A stretch of DNA of 64,000 nucleotides from a bacterium (GTDB taxonomy: Bacteria > Bacillota > Bacilli > Lactobacillales > Streptococcaceae): positions 11,109 through 75,108 of the forward strand of contig CAJNBX010000007.1 in NCBI GenBank assembly GCA_905221115.1. Direction: 5' to 3'. Position 1 is the stretch's first letter; the number at the start of each line of letters is the position of its first letter. Positions 1 to 9,893 of the stretch are shown piece by piece. The notes under the pieces are model-generated. The model saw only the letters and a program-made list of their open reading frames with translations, ran no database searches and was not told the DNA's origin. The position numbers and the translations under genes were made by a program.

Positions 1-98
1 TTCTCCATTCTCAAGCAGAGATTGATTGTTTTTGCAATCTCTTAAAAAATAGACGATAGAGCAACATTCATTTAGATCACAGTATGGACTGAATGACT

Positions 99-135
99 AA
101 AAAAGGAAGATTTTCATCCAGAAAATCTTCCTTTT
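99..135 (-). terminator. Rho-independent terminator after deoD
   Basis: An 11-bp inverted repeat (GGAAGATTTTC at 105-115, GAAAATCTTCC at 121-131) with a 5-base loop is followed on the minus strand by a run of U. It lies just past the deoD stop codon. Confidence 0.85.
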
Positions 136-145
136 GTGTTCCCTT

Positions 146-856
146 TTATTCAGCAATCAAGGTTTCCAAACCAACCTTCATCATATCGGTGAAGGTATTT
201 TGACGTTCTTCTGCAGTTGTATCTTCATCTGGATTGACTAAACTATCAGAAATAGTCATGATAGCAAGCGCATCAACATGGTGTTGGGCAGCAAGATAGT
301 AAAGGGCTGCTGCTTCCATTTCCACAGCTTTAACTCCCCATTTACCAAGCTCGATGTTCTTTTCAAAATAGTTTGAATAAAAGACATCAGATGACAAGAC
401 ATTTCCCACGTGAGTAGTCATGCCAAGTTCTTTGGCGATATGATAGGCCTTATCTAACAAATCAAAGCTAGCGATTTGTGGGAAATCATACTGTGGCCAG
501 TCATTACGGACGATGTTTGAATTGGTTGCAGCTGCCTGTGCCAAAACTAATTCACGGACGTGAACGTCTTCATTCAAAGAACCGGCAGTTCCCACACGGA
601 TCAATTTTTTCACACCGTAGTCAACAATCAACTCACGCGCATAAATCGAAATAGATGGCATTCCCATCCCAGTTCCCATGACAGATACACGGTGGCCCTT
701 GTAAGTACCAGTGTAACCAAACATGTTACGCACTTCGTTAAAACAAACAGCATCTTCAAGGAAATTCTCCGCAATAAACTTAGCACGAAGAGGATCCCCA
801 GGAAGAAGAATTTTATCAGCAATTTCACCCTGCTGAGCAGCAATATGGATAGACAT
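146..856 (-). CDS. deoD: Purine nucleoside phosphorylase, DeoD type
   Basis: Cytoplasmic hexameric-type phosphorylase that splits purine (deoxy)ribonucleosides with phosphate into base and (deoxy)ribose-1-phosphate. The 236-residue length is normal for DeoD. Visible motifs are the N-terminal phosphate site GDPLRAKF, the RVGTAGSL loop, the nucleoside-binding VEMEAAALY and the catalytic Asp in TISDSLV. It works with PunA, DeoB and RpiA, encoded at 6.6-9.9 kb on the same strand. The start shown is the first ATG matching the family N-terminus ([10 protein letters not shown]). No clear Shine-Dalgarno precedes it; the upstream DNA is immediately a repeat array, so the native upstream region may have been displaced. 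A co-transcribed upstream gene is not visible. Confidence 0.95.
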   Translation of the reverse strand: MSIHIAAQQGEIADKILLPGDPLRAKFIAENFLEDAVCFNEVRNMFGYTGTYKGHRVSVMGTGMGMPSISIYARELIVDYGVKKLIRVGTAGSLNEDVHVRELVLAQAAATNSNIVRNDWPQYDFPQIASFDLLDKAYHIAKELGMTTHVGNVLSSDVFYSNYFEKNIELGKWGVKAVEMEAAALYYLAAQHHVDALAIMTISDSLVNPDEDTTAEERQNTFTDMMKVGLETLIAE

Positions 857-869
857 AATTTATGATACA

Positions 870-1680
870 AAGAGCGAGAAGAAAACGACTGAAAATTAGG
901 AATCTGACGAGAAATCCTGATTTCTCAGTCAGATTATCTATTTTCCGAGTTTTCCGCTCGTGTTCAAATCAAAACACACGCTCTACCTTTCTTTTTTTAT
1001 ATTGAGAAAGATACCAAACCCGTCAAAAAGCAAAGGGAAAATAGGAGTTTGGTGCAGTGAGCGATGCTCGCTAGACCAACTATCTTTTTCCCACTGCTTT
1101 TAGGGTGGGTTCAATTCCTTTCTTTCTTAATTTTGATGATATTGAGAAGATTAGACCGGATTCAATTCAAACCCGAACTCCCCTTCTCTTCTGAGTTTTT
1201 AGAAAAGTTTTCCGCTCGTGTTCAAATCAAAACACACGCTCTACCTTTCTTTTTTTATATTTAGGATAGCGACAGAGAACAAAGTAAAAATAGGAAACTG
1301 ACGAAGCATCGCAGATGCTAGATAGTTTATCTTTTTTACACAATTCTTCGCCCGTATTCAGTTCAATGAATACAGTTAACCCATCCTTTCTTTACTCTAA
1401 AATTTATAATCAGAAAGATACCAAACCCGTTAAAAAGCAAAGGGAAAATAGGAGTTGGGCGCAGTGAGCGATGCTCGCTAGACCAACTATCTTTTTCCCA
1501 CTGCTTTTAGGGTGGGTTCAATTCCTTTCTTTCTTAATTTTGATGATATTGAGAAGATTAGACCGGCTTCAATTCAAACCCGAACTCCCTTTCTCTTCTG
1601 ATTTTTTAGAAAAGTTTTCCGCTCGGGTTCAAATCAGAACACGCGCTCTACCTTTCTTTTTTATATTTCATAGCTAGGAA
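870..1680. repeat. Tandem array of intergenic repeat units
   Basis: A block of about 260 bp starting near 1003 recurs 407 bp further on (near 1410) with very few differences; both copies contain GCGATGCTCGCTAGACCAAC (1057 and 1464). Between and before them are diverged, shorter versions of the same unit, with hairpin centres near 890-930 and 1295-1330. A shared tail containing TTCAAATCAAAACACACGCT appears near 961, 1221 and 1628. A related tail also occurs near 3320-3355. Long translations on the plus strand simply reflect the duplication and carry no recognisable protein. It fills the gap between the ClC gene and deoD. Function is unknown. Confidence 0.75.
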
Positions 1681-1803
1681 AAATCGGATTCAATCATGAC
1701 TCCGATAAGTCTACTTCTTTTTTATTTCAAACAGTTATTGATAAATTGACAATAGTTTTTAATCTTTTAAGATAAATCTTTGATTAGAAGAAACGGTCGT
1801 TCT

Positions 1804-3087
1804 CTATCTTATTACTCTATTCTTTGACTTCTGACACAGTATGTTAGCCCAAGGAAAGCGGTCTAACATTTTTGCAAATTCATAGGCTAAAACAGCTGTT
1901 ACTAAGAGATACGGAAGAGAATCTAAACCTAGCCCAGTGAAGCCTATTACTAATCCAGTTGCAGACCAGGGAGCCCTCAAGGTCACAGACAAAAAGCAAA
2001 CCGATCCCAAAAGCAAAATGCTTGGCTGGCTATCCCCACCTAGAATCATTCCAAAGAGAGCAGCTCCAGCCATCCCCAAGGCAAAAGATGGCGTAAGTGT
2101 ACCACCATAGGCCCCTGCCCACAGAGTAATAAGAACGACCAGTGCTTTTAGGATAAACAAGAGGAATACTGTTTTGCCATTGCTACCATTCAATACTTCC
2201 TGAGCCATCATACGTCCATTTCCAAGTAGATGTGGAAAATAACTTGCCAACCCAGCAAGAAAAAGAAAAGCTGTAGGCAATGTGAGAAGTATTCGTTTAT
2301 CTTTTATTCTGTTTGAAGACACTTCTTTACTTAAGCGACCAAAAAGCCAAGCTAGTGGGGTTAAGAAAAGAAGTAATAAGGGAATAATCCACATTTTCTT
2401 TAATGACCATGCGATAGCTGGAATCTGGTAGAGAGCATGATCTGAAATAACCAAGCCTGCTGTATAGGTTGACACATAGGTAGTCAAACCGACTAAGACA
2501 ACTCGTTTAATAGATAGAGCAATTCCTAGGGTTTCAAAAACAAAGAAGACACTTGTTAATGGAACCTGATAAACAGCCGCTAAACCAGCACCAGCACCAC
2601 AAGCAAGGAGAAAGATTTGATCCTTCTTAGAGAGAGAACATATTTTTCCAATTGGTCCTGCAAATAGAGTTCCAATCTCTCGTGGCGCAGCTTCTTTACC
2701 AATAGGTGCTCCCCCTCCAACTGCAATAATCTGCCAAATTGAATGAAATAGCTGTTTTAAAAAATGAAGTTTGTATTGTGAAGTCTCATCCTTCATCTGT
2801 TCTTTAATGGAAAAAATCTGTGATTTTTTTTGCAAGAAATACCAGACTAAGGATGAGCTGATACCCACGATTATTAAACTTAATCCTATCCGCGATGAGG
2901 AAACTCCATCTGTCAAGAATACAGTTTGATACTCTGATTGACCAAAAGCTATCCCCTCTATTATCTTTAAAAGATAATGTAGAAAAATACCAGATAAACC
3001 TGAAACTATTCCTTGCAAAATTACTGCTAGGAATAATTTAAGATTATAAGGGATTTTCTGAAAAATACTCCTCAATTCTTTTAACAT
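1804..3087 (-). CDS. ClC-family chloride channel/antiporter
   Basis: Polytopic membrane protein of 427 residues with about ten hydrophobic segments. The ClC selectivity-filter element appears as GGGAPIGKEAAPREIGT near residues 123-139, and the C-terminal half has the second family repeat (YGGTLTPSFALGMAGAALFG). The family moves chloride, in many bacteria coupled to protons, and this one lacks C-terminal CBS domains. The start at MLKELRSIF overlaps the end of a broken punA fragment and has no strong Shine-Dalgarno. Translation may originally have been coupled to an upstream punA, which suggests the gene followed punA directly before the surface-protein gene was inserted. The precise ion and direction cannot be read from sequence. 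Confidence 0.88.
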   Translation of the reverse strand: MLKELRSIFQKIPYNLKLFLAVILQGIVSGLSGIFLHYLLKIIEGIAFGQSEYQTVFLTDGVSSSRIGLSLIIVGISSSLVWYFLQKKSQIFSIKEQMKDETSQYKLHFLKQLFHSIWQIIAVGGGAPIGKEAAPREIGTLFAGPIGKICSLSKKDQIFLLACGAGAGLAAVYQVPLTSVFFVFETLGIALSIKRVVLVGLTTYVSTYTAGLVISDHALYQIPAIAWSLKKMWIIPLLLLFLTPLAWLFGRLSKEVSSNRIKDKRILLTLPTAFLFLAGLASYFPHLLGNGRMMAQEVLNGSNGKTVFLLFILKALVVLITLWAGAYGGTLTPSFALGMAGAALFGMILGGDSQPSILLLGSVCFLSVTLRAPWSATGLVIGFTGLGLDSLPYLLVTAVLAYEFAKMLDRFPWANILCQKSKNRVIR

Positions 3088-3319
3088 AGTAATAATTCAG
3101 CAAAAACGGCTTTAAGTACGCCTTTAAAATCACCTTTAACACACTCAGTCACTTCTATAACCTCTTCGTGGTTAAGCTCTTCTTTGAAACCAGTAGTATA
3201 GTTAGTAATACATAAAATTCCTAGAAGTTTCAAACCTGAGTAGGCTACAACAATAACTTCAGGAGCAGTTGATATTCCGACCACATCTGTTCCAAGCATC
3301 TTATCGGTACGAATTTCTA
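3081..3319 (-). pseudogene. punA 3'-end fragment (duplicate)
   Basis: The minus-strand translation matches the last about 70 residues of the intact PunA at 6579-7388: VGISTAPEVIVVAYSGLKLL here against VGMSTVPEVIVAAHSGLKVL, and EELNHEEVIEVTE against EELNHEEVVEVTE. The nucleotide similarity begins abruptly near 3319, where the CGTGTTCAAAT repeat tail starts, and the original stop codon is lost so the frame runs a few codons further. There is no N-terminal two thirds and no catalytic core, so this is a relic rather than an enzyme. It implies that a punA-clc junction was split by insertion or recombination. Confidence 0.88.
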
Positions 3320-3359
3320 CTCGTGTTCAAATTAGAACACGCGCTCTACCTTTCTGCTT

Positions 3360-3556
3360 ATACTCTTCAAAAATCTCTTCAAACCACGTCAACGTCGCCT
3401 TGCTATAGGTATGGTTACTGACTTCGTCAGTTCTATCCACAACCTCAAAACAGTGTTTTGAGCTGACTTCGTCAGTTATATCTACAGCCTCAAAGCAGTG
3501 CTTTGAGTAGCCTGCGGCTAGTTTCCTAGTTTGCTCTTTGATTTTCATTGAGTATT
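3360..3556 (-). repeat. BOX element (boxA-boxB-boxC)
   Basis: Order on the plus strand: boxA 3360-3431 (CTCTTCAAACCACGTCAACG), one boxB 3432-3476 (CTCAAAACAGTGTTTTGAG), boxC 3477-3556 ending TTTTCATTGAGTATTAA. BOX elements are dispersed non-coding repeats of the pneumococcus/mitis clade that fold into stable RNA. A 73-codon reading frame across it is a by-product of the repeat. Confidence 0.93.
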
Positions 3557-3577
3557 AATTTTATTCTTTCACAGAGA

Positions 3578-3616
3578 GCTACCTGAGTTCTATTCAAGCT
3601 CAGGTAGTACTTTCTT
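3578..3616 (-). terminator. Hairpin downstream of the surface lipase gene
   Basis: The inverted repeat CTACCTGAG/CTCAGGTAG spans 3585-3613. The U-run after it is poor, so termination is likely but not certain. Confidence 0.45.
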
Positions 3617-3653
3617 ATAAACTAGACAAATTAACTGTCATTGTACTATCAGA

Positions 3654-6386
3654 CTACAAGACATCATCGTCACTCACCTTGGAATTCAATGTAGTTCCCC
3701 AATGAGTGATTTTCCGATGTGGTTGGGCGAGAAGAGGTCTGTTGTCATAGATTGTTTGCCATCTATTCCAGATAAGACCTGTTCTCTTTTCGATCTTAAT
3801 TCGAAGATTTCTCATATTTTCTTTAATTGGAAGGTTGAGTACAAAACCTGCAATCTGGTTACGTCCATTTCCTTCCCAAGAATGACTTCTAACAACTGAA
3901 TGACCATTTTTATCTACTGTAACTTCTTCCCAAGTTATAGAATAGCGTGCAATGTAAGCTCCACTATGCTGAATAGTTAGGGTTTTATCTTTTACAGGAG
4001 TGTAATTTAACACTTGTACTGGCTTAGAAGTTGGTGGTGTCACAGCATTCTTAGCTATAAATCGAAACACTTCTACTTCAGCAAGACTGAGAGCTTGATT
4101 TTTTTGACGCAATTGAATACGGACACGGCGACCCAACTTGCCATCCAACTGAAGATCTAAACGATTTCCTTCTAAACGAGAAACATATTTTCTAGTAACT
4201 TCTGTCCCTTTTTCATCATATAAAATCACATCAAAATCTGCCAAACGTTTAGAAAGTTCTCCATCCCCACGGTTATGAAGGCGAACAAGTCCTACCTGTT
4301 CTGTACGACCTAAATCAACTTCCCACCAAGGCTGGTTTTCAAATTTTGTATGAGTAATTGATTGCTGGCTGTAGCTACTATTAGTATTTCCATCTAGAGC
4401 ACGACTAGCATCTCCTCCAAACTCGGTAGAACTTTGACGTGCTTGCTTTTTCCATGCGATATTCTCAGCACGCAAGACTTGAACTTCTGCGAGACTGAGA
4501 GCATTGTAACCATCTAACTCAATACGGACAAAACGAGCTTTTTTATAGTCAATTGCAATTTGTGCAGAGATATCTTTCAGAGATGCAATGCGCTTTCTTT
4601 CAATTTCTTTCCCAGAACTATCTAAAAGAATCACATTAAAATTGGTAAGCCTATCCTGAGCAGTATCTGTTCGATTATAAATATTGATTTGACGAATCGT
4701 TTCTTCCTTGTCTAAATCGACTTGCCACCAAGGCTTAGATTGAAACTCTGTATGCGTTACAGAATGATGAGCATAATTCCCATCAACTTTTCCATCTACA
4801 GCCCTTCTAGCGTCACCTCCAAAAGCTGTCGAACTTTGGGTAACCCGTTTCCCTAGAGCTATATTTTCAAGAGGTTCAGCGCTCGGTTGACTAGATGACA
4901 GAGGGACTTGTTGTTTCTTAAAGAAAGAAATTTTTTCCAGTTTTGGATCACGGTAACCCTGCTTGTCTAATGTTGTTCGTTTTCCAATATTAAAGTTTGG
5001 AATATCATTCATGCGGCTTTCAAAATAGCCACGCGAACGGTGTTTAACATTGGCACTTCCTGTAGATGTCACAACATCACTATCATTTTGTAGCACAGAT
5101 GTAACCACATTGTCATTATCCACTACATAATGTTTAATTTTCCCATTTACAGCAAGCTTCCGACTTTCTAGTCCTACATCCCAGAAACCATTTTTGGCAT
5201 TCCAGATTGTCCTTGAAGTAATGACCTTAGGCGCATTAAATGTTGTCACTTTTTTCAAAACATTATTATAAAAAGTAGGATATTTCTGATAGGCTTCAAC
5301 CGCTGCTATTTGAGCTAAGTAACCTCCTAGCGAATGACCTGTCATATACAGATTGGTAATGCTGAAATCCTGCGCCAATTCTTTTACCACATTACGGATA
5401 TCATCCGCTTGTGCAGGTTTATTTCCTCCTAGCAAGGTCAAGTCCGTTCTCAAATCTTTGGCATCATTCAGTCTTGTCCCACGTATAGCCAACATTTGAA
5501 CAGTATTGTCTTTTAAATAAGGAAGATCACTCTTAGTTTCAAATAGATAAGCATCCAAACCACTAGCTGTATGGTAAGCTTTTTTCATCTTCCAAAACGG
5601 GGCTAACTCATTGTGCATCATCTTATATTCTTGACGATTCAAGTAGAGACTCGGAAATGGATTCTTATGATCTAGAATTTTTTCGATATAGTCATCATCA
5701 CGATAGGATAACTCCATGAAGAGAAGAGCATCTCGATCTGTAACATACCATTGTTTCTTATTATCATCTTCCCCATCTGCTAATCCGTCTCCATCACTGT
5801 CCGCCAGTAATGGATGACTGTTATATCCTAAATAGTCCTTACCATCTTTACGATAAACATAAAGTTCATCCTTATTTTTGATACCATCCTGATCATCATC
5901 ACCTTCTAAATCAAGGACTTTTTCACCGTAAAGAGAATTGTCAAGCAAATCATTTTCTGAGTGCAGTTCTCCTTTTGAGATTTTCAAAAGATCTTCTGCT
6001 GTCACAGGACGAGAAGTTGTAGACTCATCCTTTACATTTTCCTCTCTATTCACTTTTTCAGGAACTAGAGCAGGCTCTGTTTTATGGGATTCCAGCTTTT
6101 CTTCTTCCTTCTGATTTTTAAGGACTTCTTTTGTTTCCGGAGCTGGTTGGATAACTGCTACTCTTTCCTCTATAAGAGGTGTTTCCTGTTTTTTATCAGT
6201 ATTTTCTAGTTTTGTCGGACTATCCGTTGCATTTACTACTAGAGGACTTTCGTTTTTCACAACGGGGCTTCCTTCATTTGCAGAAATTCCTGTCGGTGCT
6301 AAAAAAGCAAAACCAACTGCAACAGATACAACTCCGATACTTAATTTTTTTATGCCAAAACGCATCATTCGTTGACCGATTTTCAT
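3654..6386 (-). CDS. Secreted lipase-like protein with two F5/8C domains
   Basis: A 910-residue exported protein. Residues 1-36 form a signal peptide of YSIRK-like type (FGIKKLSIGVVSVAVGFAFL, likely cut after GISA). Residues 40-130 are Glu/Lys/Pro-rich and probably disordered. Two calcium-binding loops follow (GDDDQDGIKNKDEL near 162 and DSDGDGLADGEDD near 196). A class-3 lipase alpha/beta-hydrolase domain covers about 215-480, with nucleophile Ser352 in GHSLGG. Two related F5/8-type C (discoidin) modules follow, at about 530-655 and 656-790, both with a FGGDA-R-A-DG signature. A tail of about 120 residues has no LPXTG motif, choline-binding repeats or membrane anchor. It sits between punA and a punA fragment, so it looks acquired. 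A role in binding and cutting host lipid or glycan-associated esters is inference. Confidence 0.85.
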   Translation of the reverse strand: MKIGQRMMRFGIKKLSIGVVSVAVGFAFLAPTGISANEGSPVVKNESPLVVNATDSPTKLENTDKKQETPLIEERVAVIQPAPETKEVLKNQKEEEKLESHKTEPALVPEKVNREENVKDESTTSRPVTAEDLLKISKGELHSENDLLDNSLYGEKVLDLEGDDDQDGIKNKDELYVYRKDGKDYLGYNSHPLLADSDGDGLADGEDDNKKQWYVTDRDALLFMELSYRDDDYIEKILDHKNPFPSLYLNRQEYKMMHNELAPFWKMKKAYHTASGLDAYLFETKSDLPYLKDNTVQMLAIRGTRLNDAKDLRTDLTLLGGNKPAQADDIRNVVKELAQDFSITNLYMTGHSLGGYLAQIAAVEAYQKYPTFYNNVLKKVTTFNAPKVITSRTIWNAKNGFWDVGLESRKLAVNGKIKHYVVDNDNVVTSVLQNDSDVVTSTGSANVKHRSRGYFESRMNDIPNFNIGKRTTLDKQGYRDPKLEKISFFKKQQVPLSSSQPSAEPLENIALGKRVTQSSTAFGGDARRAVDGKVDGNYAHHSVTHTEFQSKPWWQVDLDKEETIRQINIYNRTDTAQDRLTNFNVILLDSSGKEIERKRIASLKDISAQIAIDYKKARFVRIELDGYNALSLAEVQVLRAENIAWKKQARQSSTEFGGDASRALDGNTNSSYSQQSITHTKFENQPWWEVDLGRTEQVGLVRLHNRGDGELSKRLADFDVILYDEKGTEVTRKYVSRLEGNRLDLQLDGKLGRRVRIQLRQKNQALSLAEVEVFRFIAKNAVTPPTSKPVQVLNYTPVKDKTLTIQHSGAYIARYSITWEEVTVDKNGHSVVRSHSWEGNGRNQIAGFVLNLPIKENMRNLRIKIEKRTGLIWNRWQTIYDNRPLLAQPHRKITHWGTTLNSKVSDDDVL

Positions 6387-6578
6387 TCTTTTCTAACTTT
6401 CTTTTATTTTCCCCTATTTACCAATAATTGATAAATAAGCATATGATAAATTTTTACTAAGATATAGTAGTTGATTGGATTTTTGTTCATCTTTTAATCA
6501 CAACAAACCCAATCTTCTCTACTAAAGGTGCGGAGAACTGAAACCTTCATTTCTAGTCTAATCTCATCACCAAATTTT

Positions 6579-7388
6579 TTACAATTCAGCAAGAATCGCT
6601 TTCAGCAAGCCTTTGAAATCACCTTTGACACGTTCGGTTACTTCTACAACTTCTTCGTGGTTGAGTTCCTCTTGGAATCCAGCTGCAAAGTTAGTAATAC
6701 ATGAAATACCGAGAACTTTCAAGCCAGAGTGGGCTGCAACAATAACTTCAGGAACAGTAGACATACCAACCGCATCTGCTCCAAGCGTCTTATAAGCACG
6801 AATCTCTGCAGGTGTTTCATAAGTCGGACCAGTTACACCGATATAGACACCTTCATCAAGCTTGATACCAAGTTTCTTGGCCACTTCATGGGCAGTTGCA
6901 CGGTATTCTGGTGTGTAGGCTTTAGACATATCTGGGAAACGTGGACCAAAGTCATCCAAGTTTTCACCCATCAATGGGTTTTGCCCCGTCATATTGATAT
7001 GGTCTGAGATAGCCATCAAAGTACCAGGCCCATATCCAATACCACCAGCAGCATTGGTTACAATAACACCTTCACATCCAAGAACTTTCATGACACGTAC
7101 TGGGAAAGTCACGACTTCCAGAGGATTTCCTTCGTAGAAATGGAAACGACCTTGAAGAGCTAAAACCTTGCGACCTGCAAGTTCCCCATATACCAATTTA
7201 CCAGCGTGACCAAATACTGTTGAACGGCCCCAGTTTGGGATATCCGCATAGTCTACTACAACTGGATTTTCGATTTCTTCTGCCAATTCTCCCAGACCTG
7301 ATCCAAGGATTAGACCGAACTCAGGTGCTTGGATTCCCTTGTCTTTCAGGAAGGCAGCTGTTTCCTTGATCTTATTTAAAAACGTCAT
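6579..7388 (-). CDS. punA: Purine nucleoside phosphorylase, PunA type
   Basis: Trimeric-type phosphorylase of 269 residues acting on guanosine and inosine (and deoxy forms) in the cytoplasm. Motifs: GLILGSGLGELAE near the N-terminus (phosphate), GRFHFYEG, VTNAAGG, the purine site GVTGPTYETPAEIR and VGMSTVPEV. It is the last classical gene of the rpiA-deoB-DUF1697-punA cluster, 14 bp after the DUF1697 gene, with Shine-Dalgarno AAAGGAG before the ATG. Its 3' end is duplicated at 3081-3319. Products feed DeoB and RpiA toward the pentose phosphate pathway. Confidence 0.96.
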   Translation of the reverse strand: MTFLNKIKETAAFLKDKGIQAPEFGLILGSGLGELAEEIENPVVVDYADIPNWGRSTVFGHAGKLVYGELAGRKVLALQGRFHFYEGNPLEVVTFPVRVMKVLGCEGVIVTNAAGGIGYGPGTLMAISDHINMTGQNPLMGENLDDFGPRFPDMSKAYTPEYRATAHEVAKKLGIKLDEGVYIGVTGPTYETPAEIRAYKTLGADAVGMSTVPEVIVAAHSGLKVLGISCITNFAAGFQEELNHEEVVEVTERVKGDFKGLLKAILAEL

Positions 7389-7401
7389 TGTGTCTCCTTT
7401 A

Positions 7402-7944
7402 TTATTTTTTTAGCATTTGACCGATTTTGTCAAAAGTTTTAGCATTGCGAATGGTGATTTGGCGGTAGAAAGGCAGCTTGAGTAAGTATTTGTGATAGGC
7501 AGTTGCATAGTAGGATTCTTCAGAGAATTTCCCCCAGAAAATACCAAGTTTTCCGAAATGAACGACTTCATCTACCAGTTCCAAACTGTCCACTTTCTCG
7601 ATCACTTGATCCACATCCAAGCTCTCCGTGTAGAAGAGCACATCTTTTCGAGCCAGGTCTTTAGTCCACCAATCTGGCAGATTCTCCAGTTCTGCTTCAT
7701 AGTCTTCCTGACTCAGCAAGGAAAAGTTCTGAATAAACGGATAATGGACTGCAAAGAAAGCCTCTAACTTTTCAACCAATCGGGCTTTGGGGTCTGTCGA
7801 AGTAAAGAAAATATTGCCACTGTTGATGTAGGTCTCAACCTTTTCCAGTCCCAACTCTGTCAGTTCTTGACGAAGTTGCGCCATGACAACCTTATTTTTC
7901 CCACCGACATTAATGCCCCGAACAAGTAAAGCATATCGCGTCAT
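7402..7944 (-). CDS. DUF1697 family protein
   Basis: A 180-residue cytoplasmic protein with the family's opening (ALLVRGINVGGKNKV), the YINSGNIFF strand and the C-terminal R-NAKTFDKIG segment. No biochemical role is established for the family to my knowledge. Its ATG lies one base after the deoB stop codon and punA follows 14 bp later, so it is translated within the nucleoside-salvage operon. The context hints at, but does not prove, a link to nucleoside metabolism. Confidence 0.88.
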   Translation of the reverse strand: MTRYALLVRGINVGGKNKVVMAQLRQELTELGLEKVETYINSGNIFFTSTDPKARLVEKLEAFFAVHYPFIQNFSLLSQEDYEAELENLPDWWTKDLARKDVLFYTESLDVDQVIEKVDSLELVDEVVHFGKLGIFWGKFSEESYYATAYHKYLLKLPFYRQITIRNAKTFDKIGQMLKK

Positions 7945-7945
7945 C

Positions 7946-9157
7946 TTATACCAATTTATCTAAGAAACTTTCCCCAATCATGGCAGTTTCCACACCAAAG
8001 TTATCCGCAACTGTCGCTGAGATATCTGCAAAATGTCCAACTGGAATGACACCATTTCCTTTAAAGGAAGGACTGTAAGCCAAAAGTGGAATATATTCGC
8101 GAGTGTGATCTGTTCCTGCATAGGTTGGGTCATTCCCATGGTCCGCTGTAATCAAGAGAAGATCATTCTCTCTCATGGCTGCGATAATTTCAGGCAAGCG
8201 TTCATCAAACTCATGCAAGCAATCACGGTAACCATGAGCATTGCGGCGGTGGCCGTAAAGGGCATCAAAGTCAACTAAGTTTGTGAAGGAGAATCCTTTT
8301 TTAAACTCAGCAAGTCCCATGGTCTTCAATAGTGTATCAATTCCGTGGCTGTTTGACTTGTTGTGTCCCATGTCATGATTGATTCCTGCGCCGTTAAAGA
8401 TATCGTTGATTTTACCAACAGCATAAGTATCGATACCAGCCTCATTCAATTTATCCAAAACAGTTGGGGCAAATGGAGAAACGGCCAAGTCACGACGGTT
8501 AGCTGTACGAGTGAAGTTACCTGGCTCACCCACATAAGGACGGGCAATGATACGACCTAGAAGAGCAGGACGCTCAAGGGTAATCGAACGAGCATATTCA
8601 CAAATACGATACAATTCATCTAAAGGAATGATGTCTTCGTGGGCAGCAATTTGCAAAACAGGGTCAGCTGAAGTATAGATAATCAACTCGCCAGTTTCCA
8701 TTTGACGTGGTCCAAAGTCATCTATAACAGCTGTTCCTGAGTACGGTTTGTTAGCTTCACGAATGACCTTGCGTCCTGAAAATTCTTCAATTTTCGTCAA
8801 AATTTCTTCTGGGAATCCGTTCCAGAAAGTATCGAAAGGCTCTGTAATGTTAAGTCCCATGATTTCCCAGTGTCCAGTCATAGTATCCTTACCAAGAGAT
8901 ACTTCTTCCAATTTTGTTGCATATCCTGTTGGATTACTTTCAGCTGGTACAGTCTTCAGCGGTGTTTCGCGAGGAATATTTCCTAGGCCGATTTTAGCCA
9001 TGTTTGGGACATTCAAACCAACTGCTTTTGAAATGTGTCCTAATGTGTCAGAAGCTCCATCTGGAACTCCTGCATTGACAAAGTTATTAGCATCTGGTGC
9101 AGCACCGATTCCTACAGAATCTAATACCACCAAGTGAATACGATTAAATTTTGACAT
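7946..9157 (-). CDS. deoB: Phosphopentomutase
   Basis: Converts (deoxy)ribose-1-phosphate, released by DeoD and PunA, to the 5-phosphate. The 403-residue length is standard. Alkaline-phosphatase-superfamily metal and phosphate motifs are visible: [14 protein letters not shown] at the N-terminus, DTMTGHWE (phosphothreonine region), and [12 protein letters not shown] and [10 protein letters not shown] near the C-terminus. The start has AAGGAG eight bases upstream. It follows rpiA by 23 bp and is closely followed by the DUF1697 gene, so these genes form one transcription unit. Confidence 0.97.
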   Translation of the reverse strand: MSKFNRIHLVVLDSVGIGAAPDANNFVNAGVPDGASDTLGHISKAVGLNVPNMAKIGLGNIPRETPLKTVPAESNPTGYATKLEEVSLGKDTMTGHWEIMGLNITEPFDTFWNGFPEEILTKIEEFSGRKVIREANKPYSGTAVIDDFGPRQMETGELIIYTSADPVLQIAAHEDIIPLDELYRICEYARSITLERPALLGRIIARPYVGEPGNFTRTANRRDLAVSPFAPTVLDKLNEAGIDTYAVGKINDIFNGAGINHDMGHNKSNSHGIDTLLKTMGLAEFKKGFSFTNLVDFDALYGHRRNAHGYRDCLHEFDERLPEIIAAMRENDLLLITADHGNDPTYAGTDHTREYIPLLAYSPSFKGNGVIPVGHFADISATVADNFGVETAMIGESFLDKLV

Positions 9158-9180
9158 AGTGTATCTCCTTATTATTTTAG

Positions 9181-9864
9181 TTATCTTGCTTTTGTTGAAG
9201 TTAAAATCTGAACCCCGTCTCGTCCAGCAACGATGACCCTATCCACCATTTGGTTGAATAATCCGTGCTCTACAACACCAACGATATGGTCCAATTCTTG
9301 TCCGAAAGCAATTGGATCTTCAATGACATCCAAGGCAAGGTCAATGATAAAATTCTGCATATCGGTCACAAAACGTTGGCCGTCTTTTTCACGGAAACTT
9401 GGTTTGTAGCCAGCTCGCTCAAAACGACGAAAGACCTGTTCTGCGCCATACTGAACCACTTCTACAGGCAATTTAAAAGCACCCAGTTTCTCGACTAGCT
9501 TGCTTTCATCCACTACCCAAATGTAGTCTTTTGAGGGCGTTGCAACAACCTTCTCCATCAGAAGGGCACCACCGCCTCCTTTGATTCCATTAAACTGCCT
9601 ATCCACTTCATCCGCCCCGTCGACTGTCACATCGACAAAGTCTACTTGGTCAATAGACTTGAGCGGGATATTAAGCCCTTCAGCCTGTTTACTAGTCACA
9701 CTAGAAGTCGTTACAGCTGTAATCTGTAACCCTTCTTCCTTGATCCGACGACCGATTTCTTCTACGAAATAATAGGCAGTAGACCCCGTTCCAAGTCCGA
9801 CTACCATGCCATCCTTGACAAACTCAGCAGCCTTGATACCTGCCATTTTTTTCAGATTTTCCAC
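9181..9864 (-). CDS. rpiA: Ribose-5-phosphate isomerase A
   Basis: Interconverts ribose-5-phosphate and ribulose-5-phosphate. The 227-residue protein has [16 protein letters not shown], the catalytic DGADEVD and [11 protein letters not shown] loops. The start is a GTG preceded at seven bases by GGAGG, giving MENLKKMAG; no upstream ATG fits. As first gene of the cluster it lies directly behind an extended -10 promoter, so DeoB output can enter the pentose phosphate pathway. Confidence 0.97.
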   Translation of the reverse strand: MENLKKMAGIKAAEFVKDGMVVGLGTGSTAYYFVEEIGRRIKEEGLQITAVTTSSVTSKQAEGLNIPLKSIDQVDFVDVTVDGADEVDRQFNGIKGGGGALLMEKVVATPSKDYIWVVDESKLVEKLGAFKLPVEVVQYGAEQVFRRFERAGYKPSFREKDGQRFVTDMQNFIIDLALDVIEDPIAFGQELDHIVGVVEHGLFNQMVDRVIVAGRDGVQILTSTKAR

Positions 9865-9893
9865 TCAAACACCTCCATTAAAGAGCTACCTCT

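Noticed and set aside
1064..1677. Two plus-strand frames starting MLARPTIFFPLLLGWVQ, looking like a duplicated small membrane gene
   Set aside because: They fall in the tandem intergenic repeat and overlap its hairpins; there is no Shine-Dalgarno and no recognisable family.
3327..3548. 73-codon minus-strand frame with repeated SKHCFE segments
   Set aside because: It lies wholly within a BOX element; the repeats are boxB/boxC sequence, not protein.
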